A stretch of 6,061 bases of DNA from Brevundimonas sp. (lineage in GTDB: Bacteria > Pseudomonadota > Alphaproteobacteria > Caulobacterales > Caulobacteraceae): assembly GCA_024711185.1 (NCBI GenBank), contig JANJTI010000102.1, positions 1 through 6,061 on the forward strand, given 5' to 3'. The notes beneath the pieces are model-generated. The model was not told where the DNA came from and ran no database searches. It was given only the letters and a program-made list of their open reading frames with translations. How positions within the stretch are numbered: the first letter of the stretch is position 1; every line of letters starts with the position of its first letter. Positions 1 through 6,023 of the stretch are shown here, one piece after another. A program made the position numbers and the translations under genes.

Positions 1-1
1 T

Positions 2-1294
2 GCGCCGGCCGACGCGCAGGGCCCGGTCGAGATCGCGGGTGAAGACGTAGGAGGCGAGGCCGAATTCGCTGTCGTTGGCCTTCTCCAGAACCTCCTCCTC
101 GCTGTCGAAGGCGAATACCGGGATCAGCGGCCCGAAGGTCTCCTCGCGACGGAAAAGCCCGTCGTCGCCGCCCAGCGTGACGGTCGGCTGGAAGAAGCGG
201 CCGCCGAGCGCGTGCGGCTCGCCGCCGGTGAGGACCTCGCCGCCCGAGGCCTTGGTCAGGGCCAGATGGTCCTGGACCTTGCGGACCGCCTTGTCCTCGA
301 TCAGCGGGCCGACCTTGACCCCCGGCTCGAAGGCGGCGCCGACCGGGATCCCGGCGACGGCTGCGGCGAGCTTGCGGGCGAAGGTCTCGGCGACCGGCCG
401 CTCGACATAGACCCGGTTGGGGCAGACGCAGGTCTGGCCCGAGTTGCGGAACTTGCCCTTGATGGTCTCGGCCACGGCGAGGTCGAGATCGGCGTCGGCG
501 AAGACGATCAGCGGGGCGGCGCCGCCCAGCTCCATCGACACCCGCTTCAGCGTCGGGGCGCACTGCTCAGCCAGGAGACGGCCCACCGGAGTCGAGCCGG
601 TGAAGCTGAGCTTGCGGATCAGCGGCGAGGCGGTCAGCGCGCCGCCGATGGTCGCGGCGTCGCCGGTGACGACGCTGAGCGCGCCCTTGGGCACGCCGGC
701 GGCGTAGGCCAGTTCGGCCAGGGCGATGGCCGTGAACGGGGTCTGGCTGGCCGGCTTGACCACGGCGGTGCAGCCGGCCGCGAGGGCGGGCCCCAGCTTG
801 CGGGTCAGCATGGCCGCGGGGAAGTTCCACGGGGTGATGAAGGCGCACGGCCCCACCGCCTCGCGGAAGGTCAGGATGAGGTGGCCCAGCGGCGTGTCCT
901 GGGTCTCGCCGATCAGACGCTCCGCCTCACCGGCGAACCATTTGATGAAGCTGTTGGCGTAGGCGACCTCGCCCCTGGCCTCCTCGAACGGCTTGCCGTT
1001 CTCCAGGGCCATCAGGGCGCCGAGGCCCTCAGTGTTGTCGTCGATCAGCCGGGCCCACTCCCGCAGGACGCCGGCGCGCTCGTAAGGGTCCGAGCGGGAC
1101 CAGGCGGGGAAGGCGTCGGCGGCGGCGCGGATCGCCCGCTCCGTCTCTTCGGCGCCGAGATCGGGAACGTGGCCGATCACCTCTCCCGTGGCCGGGTCGT
1201 CGACGGCGATGCGGGCTTCCGCGGCGACCGGTTCGCCGGCGATCAGGGCGTGTTCGCGCAAGAGCTTCAGGCCGGCGTCTCGGGCTTGGGTCAT
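2..1294 (-). CDS. gabD: Succinate-semialdehyde dehydrogenase, 3' end cut by window edge
   Basis: Aldehyde dehydrogenase superfamily enzyme that oxidises succinate semialdehyde to succinate with NAD(P)+ in the cytoplasm, as in 4-aminobutyrate breakdown. The 431 residues visible from ATG 1294 include the PWNFP segment with the oxyanion Asn157, the cofactor-loop motif FTGSTPVG (first Gly at 233), the general base Glu255 in MELGG, and the catalytic Cys289 in GQTCVCPNR. That CxC-type motif (Cys289, Cys291) and the numbering, one off E. coli GabD, favour the GabD/ALDH5 group. About 50 C-terminal residues should lie beyond the left edge. Ala259 replaces the Asn seen in the GGNAP motif of E. coli GabD. 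The start is 34 nt downstream of the transporter stop, so the two are probably one transcript; the ribosome site (GGATGAAG) is weak. Glutarate-semialdehyde dehydrogenase is a close alternative that cannot be excluded by eye. Confidence 0.88.
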   Translation of the reverse strand, partial: MTQARDAGLKLLREHALIAGEPVAAEARIAVDDPATGEVIGHVPDLGAEETERAIRAAADAFPAWSRSDPYERAGVLREWARLIDDNTEGLGALMALENGKPFEEARGEVAYANSFIKWFAGEAERLIGETQDTPLGHLILTFREAVGPCAFITPWNFPAAMLTRKLGPALAAGCTAVVKPASQTPFTAIALAELAYAAGVPKGALSVVTGDAATIGGALTASPLIRKLSFTGSTPVGRLLAEQCAPTLKRVSMELGGAAPLIVFADADLDLAVAETIKGKFRNSGQTCVCPNRVYVERPVAETFARKLAAAVAGIPVGAAFEPGVKVGPLIEDKAVRKVQDHLALTKASGGEVLTGGEPHALGGRFFQPTVTLGGDDGLFRREETFGPLIPVFAFDSEEEVLEKANDSEFGLASYVFTRDLDRALRVGRR

Positions 1295-1328
1295 GGCTTC
1301 ATCCGGTTCGGGGAGGAACGGAAACGCT

Positions 1329-2996
1329 TCAGGTCGCGATCGTGTTCAGGTCGCGGTGGCGGGTTTCCGGCAGCCACAGGAGGCTGACGATCGCCGCCAC
1401 GGCCGTGAAGAAGACCGAATACCAGAGGCCGAAGTAGATGTTCCCCGACCAGGCCACGAGGGCGAAGCTGGCCGCCGGCAGCAGGCCGCCGACCCAGCCG
1501 GTGCCCACATTGTACGGCAGGCTCATCGCCGTGTAGCGCACCCGCGTCGGGAACAGCTCGACGAGAGCCGCCGCCTGCGGCCCGTAGAGGGCGGTGGCGG
1601 CGACCATGAAGACCATCAGGATGGCGAAGACCAGCGGCAGGTTCAGCCGCGCCGGGTCGGCCCGCTCGGGGTAGCCGGCGGCCGCGAGCGCGGCCTTGAT
1701 CCGCCCGTTGACCTCGGCCCGCGCCGCGGCCAGCGCCGCCGGCTCGAGCGTCCTGGCGTCCACCGAGGCGACCTCGGTCGCGCCGATCCGCACCACCGCC
1801 ACCGAGCCGGCCGGAGCGGCGGCGTTGGCGTAGGAGACGCCGGCGTTGGACAGCGCGCTCTTGGCGAGGTCGCAGCTGCTCGAGAAGGTCGCCTTGCCGA
1901 TCGGGTCGAACTGCAGGGCGCAGGTCGCGGGGTCGGCGATCACCGTCACCGGCGCCGTCGCCTGCGCCTCGGCCAGGGCCGGGTTGGCGGCGCGGGTCAG
2001 GGCGTGGAAGCCGGGGAAGAAGGCGACCAGCGCCAGGATCATGCCGAACAGCATCACCGGCTTGCGGCCGACCCGGTCCGACAACCAGCCGAAGAAGACG
2101 TAGAGCCCGGCCGAGGCCACGGTCAGGGCCAGCACCAGCTGGTCGACGGTGTTGGCATCCACCTTCAGCACCCGCTCCATGAAGAAGCGGGTGTAGAAAT
2201 AGCCGCAGTACCAGACCGCGCCCTGGGCGATCATGATGCCGAACAGGGCCAGCAGCACGAAACGGCCGTTCCGCCACGTCAGGAAGGCCTCGCGGTACGG
2301 GGCGCGGTGGTCGGCGTCGGCGGCCTCGGCCTCCATGCGCCGGTAGGCCGGACTCTCGTTCAGCCGCAGCCGGATCCACAGCGAGATGGCCAGCAGCAGG
2401 GCGGAGAGCAGGAAGGGGATGCGCCAGCCCCAGGCGTCGAACGCCTCGGCCCCCACCGCCGCGCGGGTGGCGAGGATGACCGTCAGGGCCCCGATCAGCC
2501 CGAAGGCGGCGGTGGTCTGGATCCATCCGGTCAGATAGCCGCGCCGCCCGGCCGGCGCGTGCTCGGCCACATAGATGGCCGCGCCCCCGTACTCGCCGCC
2601 GAGTGCGAAGCCCTGCAACATGCGCATGATCAGCAGCAGAACGGGCGCCGCGATCCCGATCTGGCCGTAGTCGGGCAGCAGGCCGATGGCGACGGTGGCG
2701 AGGCCCATCAGGGTGATGGTCACGAGAAAGGTGGTCTTGCGCCCCGTCCGGTCGCCGAACCAGCCGAACACCAGCGCGCCCAGCGGGCGCACCACGAAGC
2801 CGAGACCGAAGGTCAGCAGCGCCATGATGTAGGCGACCGTCTCTCCGGCGTCGGCGAAGAAGTGCCGCGCGATGACCGTGGCCAGCGAGCCGAAGACGAA
2901 GAAGTCGTACCATTCGAAGGCGGTGCCCGCCGCCGAGGCCGTCACCACCGTCCGCAGCCCCGGCTCGCGCCCGGCCGCCGTCTCCCCCGTCGCCAT
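1329..2996 (-). CDS. MFS transporter, metabolite:H+ symporter (ProP/KgtP/ShiA-like) type
   Basis: Inner-membrane secondary transporter of 555 residues that probably imports a small organic acid or zwitterion with protons; the substrate is unknown. The N-terminal FEWYDFFVFG segment (27-36) and the loop motif GDRTGRK (81-87), with its second-half copy SDRVGRK (306-312), are typical of the MHS family. Twelve hydrophobic segments can be traced: about 27-44, 55-80, 88-107, 115-142, 158-178, 191-210, 247-268, 284-302, 312-330, 452-472, 496-515 and 518-542. Between the ninth and tenth lies an insert of about 120 residues (333-452), predicted periplasmic, with Cys359 and Cys375; it makes the protein longer than the usual 430-500 residues. 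The ATG at 2996 has a strong GGGGAGG ribosome site 6 nt upstream. The neighbour gabD suggests import of a C4 or C5 acid or an amino acid, which is inference from context only. Confidence 0.88.
   Translation of the reverse strand: MATGETAAGREPGLRTVVTASAAGTAFEWYDFFVFGSLATVIARHFFADAGETVAYIMALLTFGLGFVVRPLGALVFGWFGDRTGRKTTFLVTITLMGLATVAIGLLPDYGQIGIAAPVLLLIMRMLQGFALGGEYGGAAIYVAEHAPAGRRGYLTGWIQTTAAFGLIGALTVILATRAAVGAEAFDAWGWRIPFLLSALLLAISLWIRLRLNESPAYRRMEAEAADADHRAPYREAFLTWRNGRFVLLALFGIMIAQGAVWYCGYFYTRFFMERVLKVDANTVDQLVLALTVASAGLYVFFGWLSDRVGRKPVMLFGMILALVAFFPGFHALTRAANPALAEAQATAPVTVIADPATCALQFDPIGKATFSSSCDLAKSALSNAGVSYANAAAPAGSVAVVRIGATEVASVDARTLEPAALAAARAEVNGRIKAALAAAGYPERADPARLNLPLVFAILMVFMVAATALYGPQAAALVELFPTRVRYTAMSLPYNVGTGWVGGLLPAASFALVAWSGNIYFGLWYSVFFTAVAAIVSLLWLPETRHRDLNTIAT
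1641..2000 (-). other. Extra periplasmic loop domain in the MFS transporter
   Basis: This part encodes residues 333-452 of the transporter, between hydrophobic segments 9 and 10. The stretch is polar to alanine-rich and has no membrane segment. It contains two cysteines 16 residues apart (359 and 375), a short beta-like part around residues 398-412 and a likely amphipathic helix around 418-440. With the N-terminus in the cytoplasm the loop faces the periplasm, where the cysteines could form a disulfide. The reading frame is intact on both sides and the base composition matches the rest of the gene, so it does not look like a recent insertion. I do not recognise the fold. Confidence 0.6.
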
Positions 2997-3080
2997 CCAT
3001 CGCCTCCCCGCGTCGATGCGGGCGGGATGCTGGAGGCCGGCGCGGCCGGGCGCCAGAGGGCGGGCGCCGTTCAGACAGGC

Positions 3081-3116
3081 GAAGGCCCGCCGGCGGGGGG
3101 AGACCGGCGGGCCTTC
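3081..3116 (-). terminator. Perfect 13-bp hairpin, probable terminator (distal of two)
   Basis: The arms 3081-3093 and 3104-3116 are exact reverse complements (13 of 13 pairs, mostly G:C) around a 10-nt loop. The hairpin lies between the lipoprotein gene and the transporter gene, where a minus-strand transcript should end. On the minus strand the bases after the stem (GCCTGTCTG) hold only a few T; on the plus strand the tail is slightly T-richer (TTCT). It may work in both directions or mainly protect RNA 3' ends. Confidence 0.65.
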
Positions 3117-3123
3117 TTCTCAA

Positions 3124-3154
3124 CCGACCGCGTGTCGGGGGGGGACGCGGTCGG
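3124..3154 (-). terminator. 10-bp hairpin directly after the lipoprotein gene (proximal of two)
   Basis: The arms 3124-3133 and 3145-3154 pair perfectly over 10 bp around an 11-nt loop that on the minus strand begins with eight consecutive C. It starts 8 nt after the lipoprotein stop codon and is separated by 7 nt from the next hairpin. No U-run follows, so it may be part of a tandem terminator or an RNA-stabilising structure rather than a terminator on its own. Confidence 0.5.
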
Positions 3155-3162
3155 GATCCGGA

Positions 3163-3300
3163 TCAGTTCTTGGCGTCTTCCGCGGCGCTGGTGACCGCGT
3201 TGCCGGCGGCGGAGGCGTCGCGGCCCACGCCGGAAATGGTGTTGCACGCCGCGGTGGCGAGAGCGGCGGCGGCGGCGACCAGAACGAAGACCTTGCGCAT
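3163..3300 (-). CDS. Entericidin A/B-type small lipoprotein
   Basis: A 45-residue envelope lipoprotein. The N-terminus has a basic start (MRKV), a hydrophobic alanine-rich core (residues 4-17) and a lipobox ending TAAC, with Cys19 as the lipidation site. The mature part begins CNTISGVGRDASAAGNA, which closely follows the entericidin pattern CNT(V/I)xGxGxD followed by a small amphipathic helix. Entericidins of E. coli are membrane lipoproteins linked to stationary phase and stress; EcnB has been described as promoting lysis, but the role in alphaproteobacteria is unclear. ATG 3300 is chosen because GGAG lies 8 nt upstream and the signal peptide begins there; the same frame runs open far upstream through phyK out of frame, which is an artefact. 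An exact EcfG-type promoter lies just upstream, so this gene is probably a member of the stress regulon. Two hairpins follow the stop codon. Confidence 0.9.
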   Translation of the reverse strand: MRKVFVLVAAAAALATAACNTISGVGRDASAAGNAVTSAAEDAKN

Positions 3301-3308
3301 GGGTGAAG

Positions 3309-3312
3309 CTCC
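3309..3312 (-). promoter_or_regulatory. Ribosome binding site of the entericidin-type gene
   Basis: GGAG on the minus strand, 8 nt before ATG 3300. It lies inside the roughly 36-nt leader expected from the EcfG-type promoter and fixes the short 45-residue start rather than the long open frame running in from phyK. Confidence 0.7.
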
Positions 3313-3341
3313 AGAGGGGGCCGGGGAGGGCGTCTGGCGTA

Positions 3342-5111
3342 TCAACGTGACGGCGACGGGCCGGTTCCCAGATCGGCAGGGTCCGCGGGGACGATCGCCT
3401 CCGGCGTGGCGAAGGTCATCCGGGCGATGGTCCCGCCGCCGGGGGCGGGCAGCATCTCCACCTCCCCGCGCAACTGCTTGGCGAAGGCCCCCATCAGCGT
3501 GCGCCCCACGCCGGCGCGCATGGACGCATCGACGCCCGGGCCGTCGTCCTCGACCTCCAGCACGCTGGTGTCGCCGGTCACCCGGAAGCGGACCTTGAGA
3601 TCGCCGCCGCGGCCGGCGAAGGCGTGCTTCTGGGCGTTGGTGACCGCCTCCACCAGCCACAGCGCCAGCGGGGCCAGCTTGTCGGGGTCCACCACCAGCG
3701 AGTCCGCCTCCACCGAGGAGGTGACCAGATGTCCCCGGCCGCTGTCGTTGGCGATCAGCTGACCGACCAGTTCGGTCAGGAACACCCGCGCGTCCGCGTA
3801 GCGCAGGTCGTCGCTCTGGTAGAGGGTGCGGTAGATCAGGGCGAGGGCCGCGATGCGCTGACGGGTGTCGCCCACGGCGGCCCGGGCCGGCGCGTCGGTC
3901 AGCGCCCTCTGCTGCATCGACAGCAGCGACGAGATGATCTGCAGGTTGTTCTTCACCCGGTGGTGGATTTCGCGCATCAGCGCGTCCTTCTCCGCCAGCG
4001 ACGCCAGCAAGGCGGCGTCGCGGGTGGTGATGGTTTCGGCCAGTTCGTCGAGGGTGCGGGCCAGCACCCGGATCTCGGCCGGGGCGTTCACCGCCTGCAC
4101 GGGCCGAACGGTGAAGCGCCCGCGCGCATAGATGGCCGCGACCCGCTCCAGATAGTCCAGCCAGCGGACGATGATCCGTTCGCTGACCAGCATGACCATG
4201 GCGAAGGCGGCCAGCCACGCCCCCAGCGGCAGCAGCAGCAGTCCAACGGGGTTCAGCCTCGCCCAGGAGAGCAGGCCGGGAGACGGCGCCGAGAGCAGGG
4301 CGTAGACGTCCCGCCCCGCCAGGGCCGCCCCCGCGAACACCCGATGGCCCTCCGGCGTGTCGGCCTCGAACACCGCCGAACCGCTGTCCCGTGCCCGTTC
4401 GACCCAGCCGGCCAGCGACTGGCCGCGGGTCAGGGCGAACGCCTCGCGATCGGTGGCGATCAGCAGCGCGCCGGCCGCGTCGGTGAGCGCCGCCTGGGAG
4501 TCTCCGGGCAGGGCAGGGTCCGCCACGTCGGGCTGCAGCGCCGAGAGCGGGATCAGGGCGGCCATGGCGCCATCGAACGCGCCGAGCGGACGCTCGAGGC
4601 GCTGCGCCACGATCAGCGCCGGCGGCTCTCCGGGGGCGGCGGCGGCCCGGGCCAGAACGGTGCTCTCGCCTGCGCGGAGGCGCTGGAACCACGGCGCCTC
4701 CCGGGCGTCGGCGAGCCAGGCCGGGGGATTCCGGGCCGGCCCCCCGGAGACGCAGACGGTCTCGCCGGTGACGGTCACCCGCGCCAGTCCATCCAGCTCG
4801 TCGAGACGTTCGACGAGGTCGGTCAGCCGGGGCTCGCAGAACACCTCGAGAGCGGCGGGCCGCAGGGCCTGAAGCAGCACGCTCGCGCTGTCGAGACGCG
4901 CCTTGGCGCGGGCCGCGGTCCGCTCCGCGGCCAGCTGCAGGTCGGTGCGCCGCTCCAGGTCCTGTTCGCGGAACTGCGACTGCGCCTGCACCGCCCCGAG
5001 CACGAGGATCGGCAGCAGCGCCCCCGCCATGGCGACGCCGAGCCGGAAGCGAATGCCGTGGATTCCCGGTCGGGCGAGGCCCCGTCCGAGCGCGCGCCCG
5101 AGGCGGACCAC
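3342..5111 (-). CDS. phyK: Membrane sensor histidine kinase of the general stress response (PhyK-like, HisKA_2/HWE type)
   Basis: 589-residue inner-membrane kinase that by family and position should phosphorylate the response regulator PhyR. It has a transmembrane segment at 23-43, a periplasmic sensor region at 44-286 that looks Cache-like (for example APWFQRLRAGE at 139-149) and contains Cys92 and Cys120, a second membrane segment at about 287-309, and a HAMP-like linker at about 310-365. The kinase core follows: the H-box REIHHRVKNNLQII with likely phospho-acceptor His384, the N-box EAVTNAQKHAF with Asn492, and the G1 box EDDGPGVD (521-528), then a G2-like stretch GVGRTLMGAF. H-box HRVKNN is typical of HisKA_2/HWE kinases. 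Start: GTG at 5111, 4 nt after the ecfG stop and with GAGG close upstream; the first in-frame ATG is codon 28, inside the first membrane segment. The last codons carry the promoter of the next gene. The sensed signal is unknown. Confidence 0.88.
   Translation of the reverse strand: MVRLGRALGRGLARPGIHGIRFRLGVAMAGALLPILVLGAVQAQSQFREQDLERRTDLQLAAERTAARAKARLDSASVLLQALRPAALEVFCEPRLTDLVERLDELDGLARVTVTGETVCVSGGPARNPPAWLADAREAPWFQRLRAGESTVLARAAAAPGEPPALIVAQRLERPLGAFDGAMAALIPLSALQPDVADPALPGDSQAALTDAAGALLIATDREAFALTRGQSLAGWVERARDSGSAVFEADTPEGHRVFAGAALAGRDVYALLSAPSPGLLSWARLNPVGLLLLPLGAWLAAFAMVMLVSERIIVRWLDYLERVAAIYARGRFTVRPVQAVNAPAEIRVLARTLDELAETITTRDAALLASLAEKDALMREIHHRVKNNLQIISSLLSMQQRALTDAPARAAVGDTRQRIAALALIYRTLYQSDDLRYADARVFLTELVGQLIANDSGRGHLVTSSVEADSLVVDPDKLAPLALWLVEAVTNAQKHAFAGRGGDLKVRFRVTGDTSVLEVEDDGPGVDASMRAGVGRTLMGAFAKQLRGEVEMLPAPGGGTIARMTFATPEAIVPADPADLGTGPSPSR
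3344..3368 (-). promoter_or_regulatory. EcfG-dependent promoter of the entericidin-type gene, inside the phyK 3' end
   Basis: Read on the minus strand, GGAAC (3368-3364) is followed after exactly 16 bp by CGTT (3347-3344), the published -35/-10 consensus of EcfG/SigT sigma factors. The -35 box is in phyK codons Gly582-Thr583, and the -10 box runs into the phyK stop codon (CGTTGA). Transcription should begin near 3337, giving a leader of about 36 nt. The extended form GGAACCG is shared with the two promoters at the right end of the window. Confidence 0.85.
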
Positions 5112-5115
5112 CGCC

Positions 5116-5724
5116 TCAGTCCCGTACGCTGCTCAGGCGGTCGGCGTCTGCGAGGATGGAGCGCATGGCGTCCCCGGCGGCGCGTCCGTCGCGGGCGTAG
5201 CCGCCCTTCTCGAGCGTCGCCTGCAGGGCCTTGCGCGCGCGGGAGACGCGGCTCTTCACGGTACCCACCGCACACTGGCAGATGTCGGCAGCCTCCTCGT
5301 AGGCGAAGCCCCCCGCGCCCACCAGGATCAGGGCCTCGCGCTGCTCCTCAGGCAGGGTGGCCAGCGCCAGACGCAGTTCGTCGAGAGCCACCGGCGATTC
5401 CGGGTCGTCGACCGCCACCAGCGTCCGCTCCGCGGCTTCCTGGTCCAGCTGGGACTGACGCCAGGAGCGCCGCTTCTCCGAGTAGAACTGGTTGCGCAGG
5501 ATCATGAAGGTCCACGCCTTCATGTTGGTGCCCATCTGGTAGCTGGCGCGCGCGTCCCAGGCCTTCATCATGGCATCCTGGGCGAGGTCGTCCGCCGCCG
5601 TCGGATCCCCGGTGAGGGTGCGCGCGAACGCCCGCAGGTGCGGAATCAGCGCCACGAGCTCCTTCTTGAAGGCGTCGTCGTCGGCTGATGGCGGCTTGGG
5701 CGGCGGGTTGGACGCACCGCTCAT
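5116..5724 (-). CDS. ecfG: General stress response ECF sigma factor, EcfG family (SigT)
   Basis: 202-residue sigma factor that directs RNA polymerase to GGAAC-N16/17-CGTT promoters. Region 2 spans about 20-88: the helix DDLAQDAMMKAWDA (45-58) and the -10 recognition part NMKAWTFMILRNQFYSEKRR (67-86), the latter very characteristic of the EcfG group. Region 4 spans about 113-170, with LPEEQREALILVGAGGFAYEEAADI and the -35 binding helix VGTVKSRVSRAR (153-164). The size is normal for the family. Its ATG overlaps the nepR stop (ATGA), with GAAGG 6 nt upstream, so the anti-sigma and sigma proteins are translationally coupled. The first 13 residues are proline-rich and resemble the nepR N-terminus. 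The protein is held inactive by NepR and released when phosphorylated PhyR binds NepR (family knowledge). The exact target motif occurs in front of its own operon, indicating positive autoregulation. Confidence 0.95.
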   Translation of the reverse strand: MSGASNPPPKPPSADDDAFKKELVALIPHLRAFARTLTGDPTAADDLAQDAMMKAWDARASYQMGTNMKAWTFMILRNQFYSEKRRSWRQSQLDQEAAERTLVAVDDPESPVALDELRLALATLPEEQREALILVGAGGFAYEEAADICQCAVGTVKSRVSRARKALQATLEKGGYARDGRAAGDAMRSILADADRLSSVRD

Positions 5725-5915
5725 GCGCCACCTTCGCCGGTCGAGCGCTTGTCCGCACGCCGGAGTATCTCGAGGAACTCGTCCGGAACGGGCTCGTTCA
5801 CGACCTCGTCGAACATGTGCCGCAGCTTCACGCCGATGGCCTGCTGGCGAAGGCGCGCCTCCTCCAGGCCGGCGCCCTTGGGCGGCTTGCCCGGGGGGTT
5901 GGAATTGTCTGTCAT
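5721..5915 (-). CDS. nepR: Anti-sigma factor NepR
   Basis: 64-residue cytoplasmic anti-sigma factor that binds EcfG in unstressed cells and is captured by phosphorylated PhyR under stress. The core residues 26-54 (AIGVKLRHMFDEVVNEPVPDEFLEILRRA, given here in two halves: AIGVKLRHMFDEVV and NEPVPDEFLEILRRA) match the family's two helices joined by the EPVPD turn. The N-terminal tail SNPPGKPPKG is proline- and lysine-rich and probably disordered, as is usual. ATG 5915 is preferred: an in-frame ATG at 5996 lies upstream of the promoter boxes at 5958-5982 and could not be on that transcript. The ribosome site is weak; the nearest purine-rich sequence, AGGGTGG, is about 14 nt upstream, which may keep expression modest. 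The gene overlaps ecfG by ATGA. Confidence 0.93.
   Translation of the reverse strand: MTDNSNPPGKPPKGAGLEEARLRQQAIGVKLRHMFDEVVNEPVPDEFLEILRRADKRSTGEGGA
5774..5798 (+). promoter_or_regulatory. Possible antisense EcfG promoter inside nepR
   Basis: On the plus strand GGAAC (5774-5778) and CGTT (5795-5798) are separated by exactly 16 bp, a full match to the EcfG consensus. The site lies within the nepR codons for the conserved NEPVPDEFLE segment, so it could be a by-product of protein sequence. Unlike the other three sites it lacks the GGAACCG extension and has CGTTCA at -10. If active it would start RNA near 5805, antisense to the nepR 5' half and running toward the rightward promoter. Confidence 0.3.
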
Positions 5916-5957
5916 CGAAAAAACGGTCGCCACCCTGACGCTGTTGATTGAGCCGGA

Positions 5958-5982
5958 AACGCCAGCCTCTCCCTGCGGTTCC
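5958..5982 (-). promoter_or_regulatory. EcfG-dependent promoter of nepR-ecfG(-phyK)
   Basis: Read on the minus strand, GGAAC (5982-5978) and CGTT (5961-5958) are 16 bp apart, an exact EcfG/SigT consensus. Transcription should begin near 5951 and give a leader of about 35 nt before nepR ATG 5915. It means EcfG activates its own operon, as known for this family. I see no convincing housekeeping promoter in the same region. Confidence 0.88.
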
Positions 5983-6023
5983 GGCCCGCGAGTCAAAATA
6001 TGCTCAAGCTGGTCGCTCCCCCG

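Noticed and set aside
1291..3123. Minus-strand 610-codon frame overlapping the transporter gene
   Set aside because: Arg/Gly/Pro-rich sequence in another frame of the MFS gene, with no motif; the 555-codon frame carries all family signatures.
1188..3194. Long plus-strand open frame (668 codons) opposite the transporter gene
   Set aside because: Its protein is rich in Gly, Arg, Gln, His and Asp with no domain or membrane pattern. It lies opposite a clear MFS gene with conserved motifs, and is a typical GC-driven shadow frame.
3163..4692. Minus-strand frame joining an Arg/Gly-rich stretch to the entericidin sequence
   Set aside because: Only the last 45 residues look like a protein. They begin with a signal peptide behind a ribosome site, so the upstream part is out-of-frame reading of phyK.
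4684..4708. Near-match GGAAC-N16-CGTC on the plus strand inside phyK
   Set aside because: The last base of the -10 box is wrong, it is antisense in the middle of a coding region, and no plus-strand gene follows.
3624..5507. Long plus-strand open frame (627 codons) opposite phyK and ecfG
   Set aside because: Arg/Gly/Gln-rich low-complexity translation that spans two well-supported minus-strand genes; a GC shadow.
5721..5996. Longer nepR form starting at ATG 5996
   Set aside because: The start lies upstream of the EcfG promoter boxes and the extra residues match nothing expected of NepR; ATG 5915 gives the normal family length.
5983..6023. Possible sigma-70 type promoter in the AT-richer stretch between the two EcfG promoters
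   Set aside because: Only loose -35-like TTGA sequences are seen; no -10 box at acceptable spacing could be placed on either strand.
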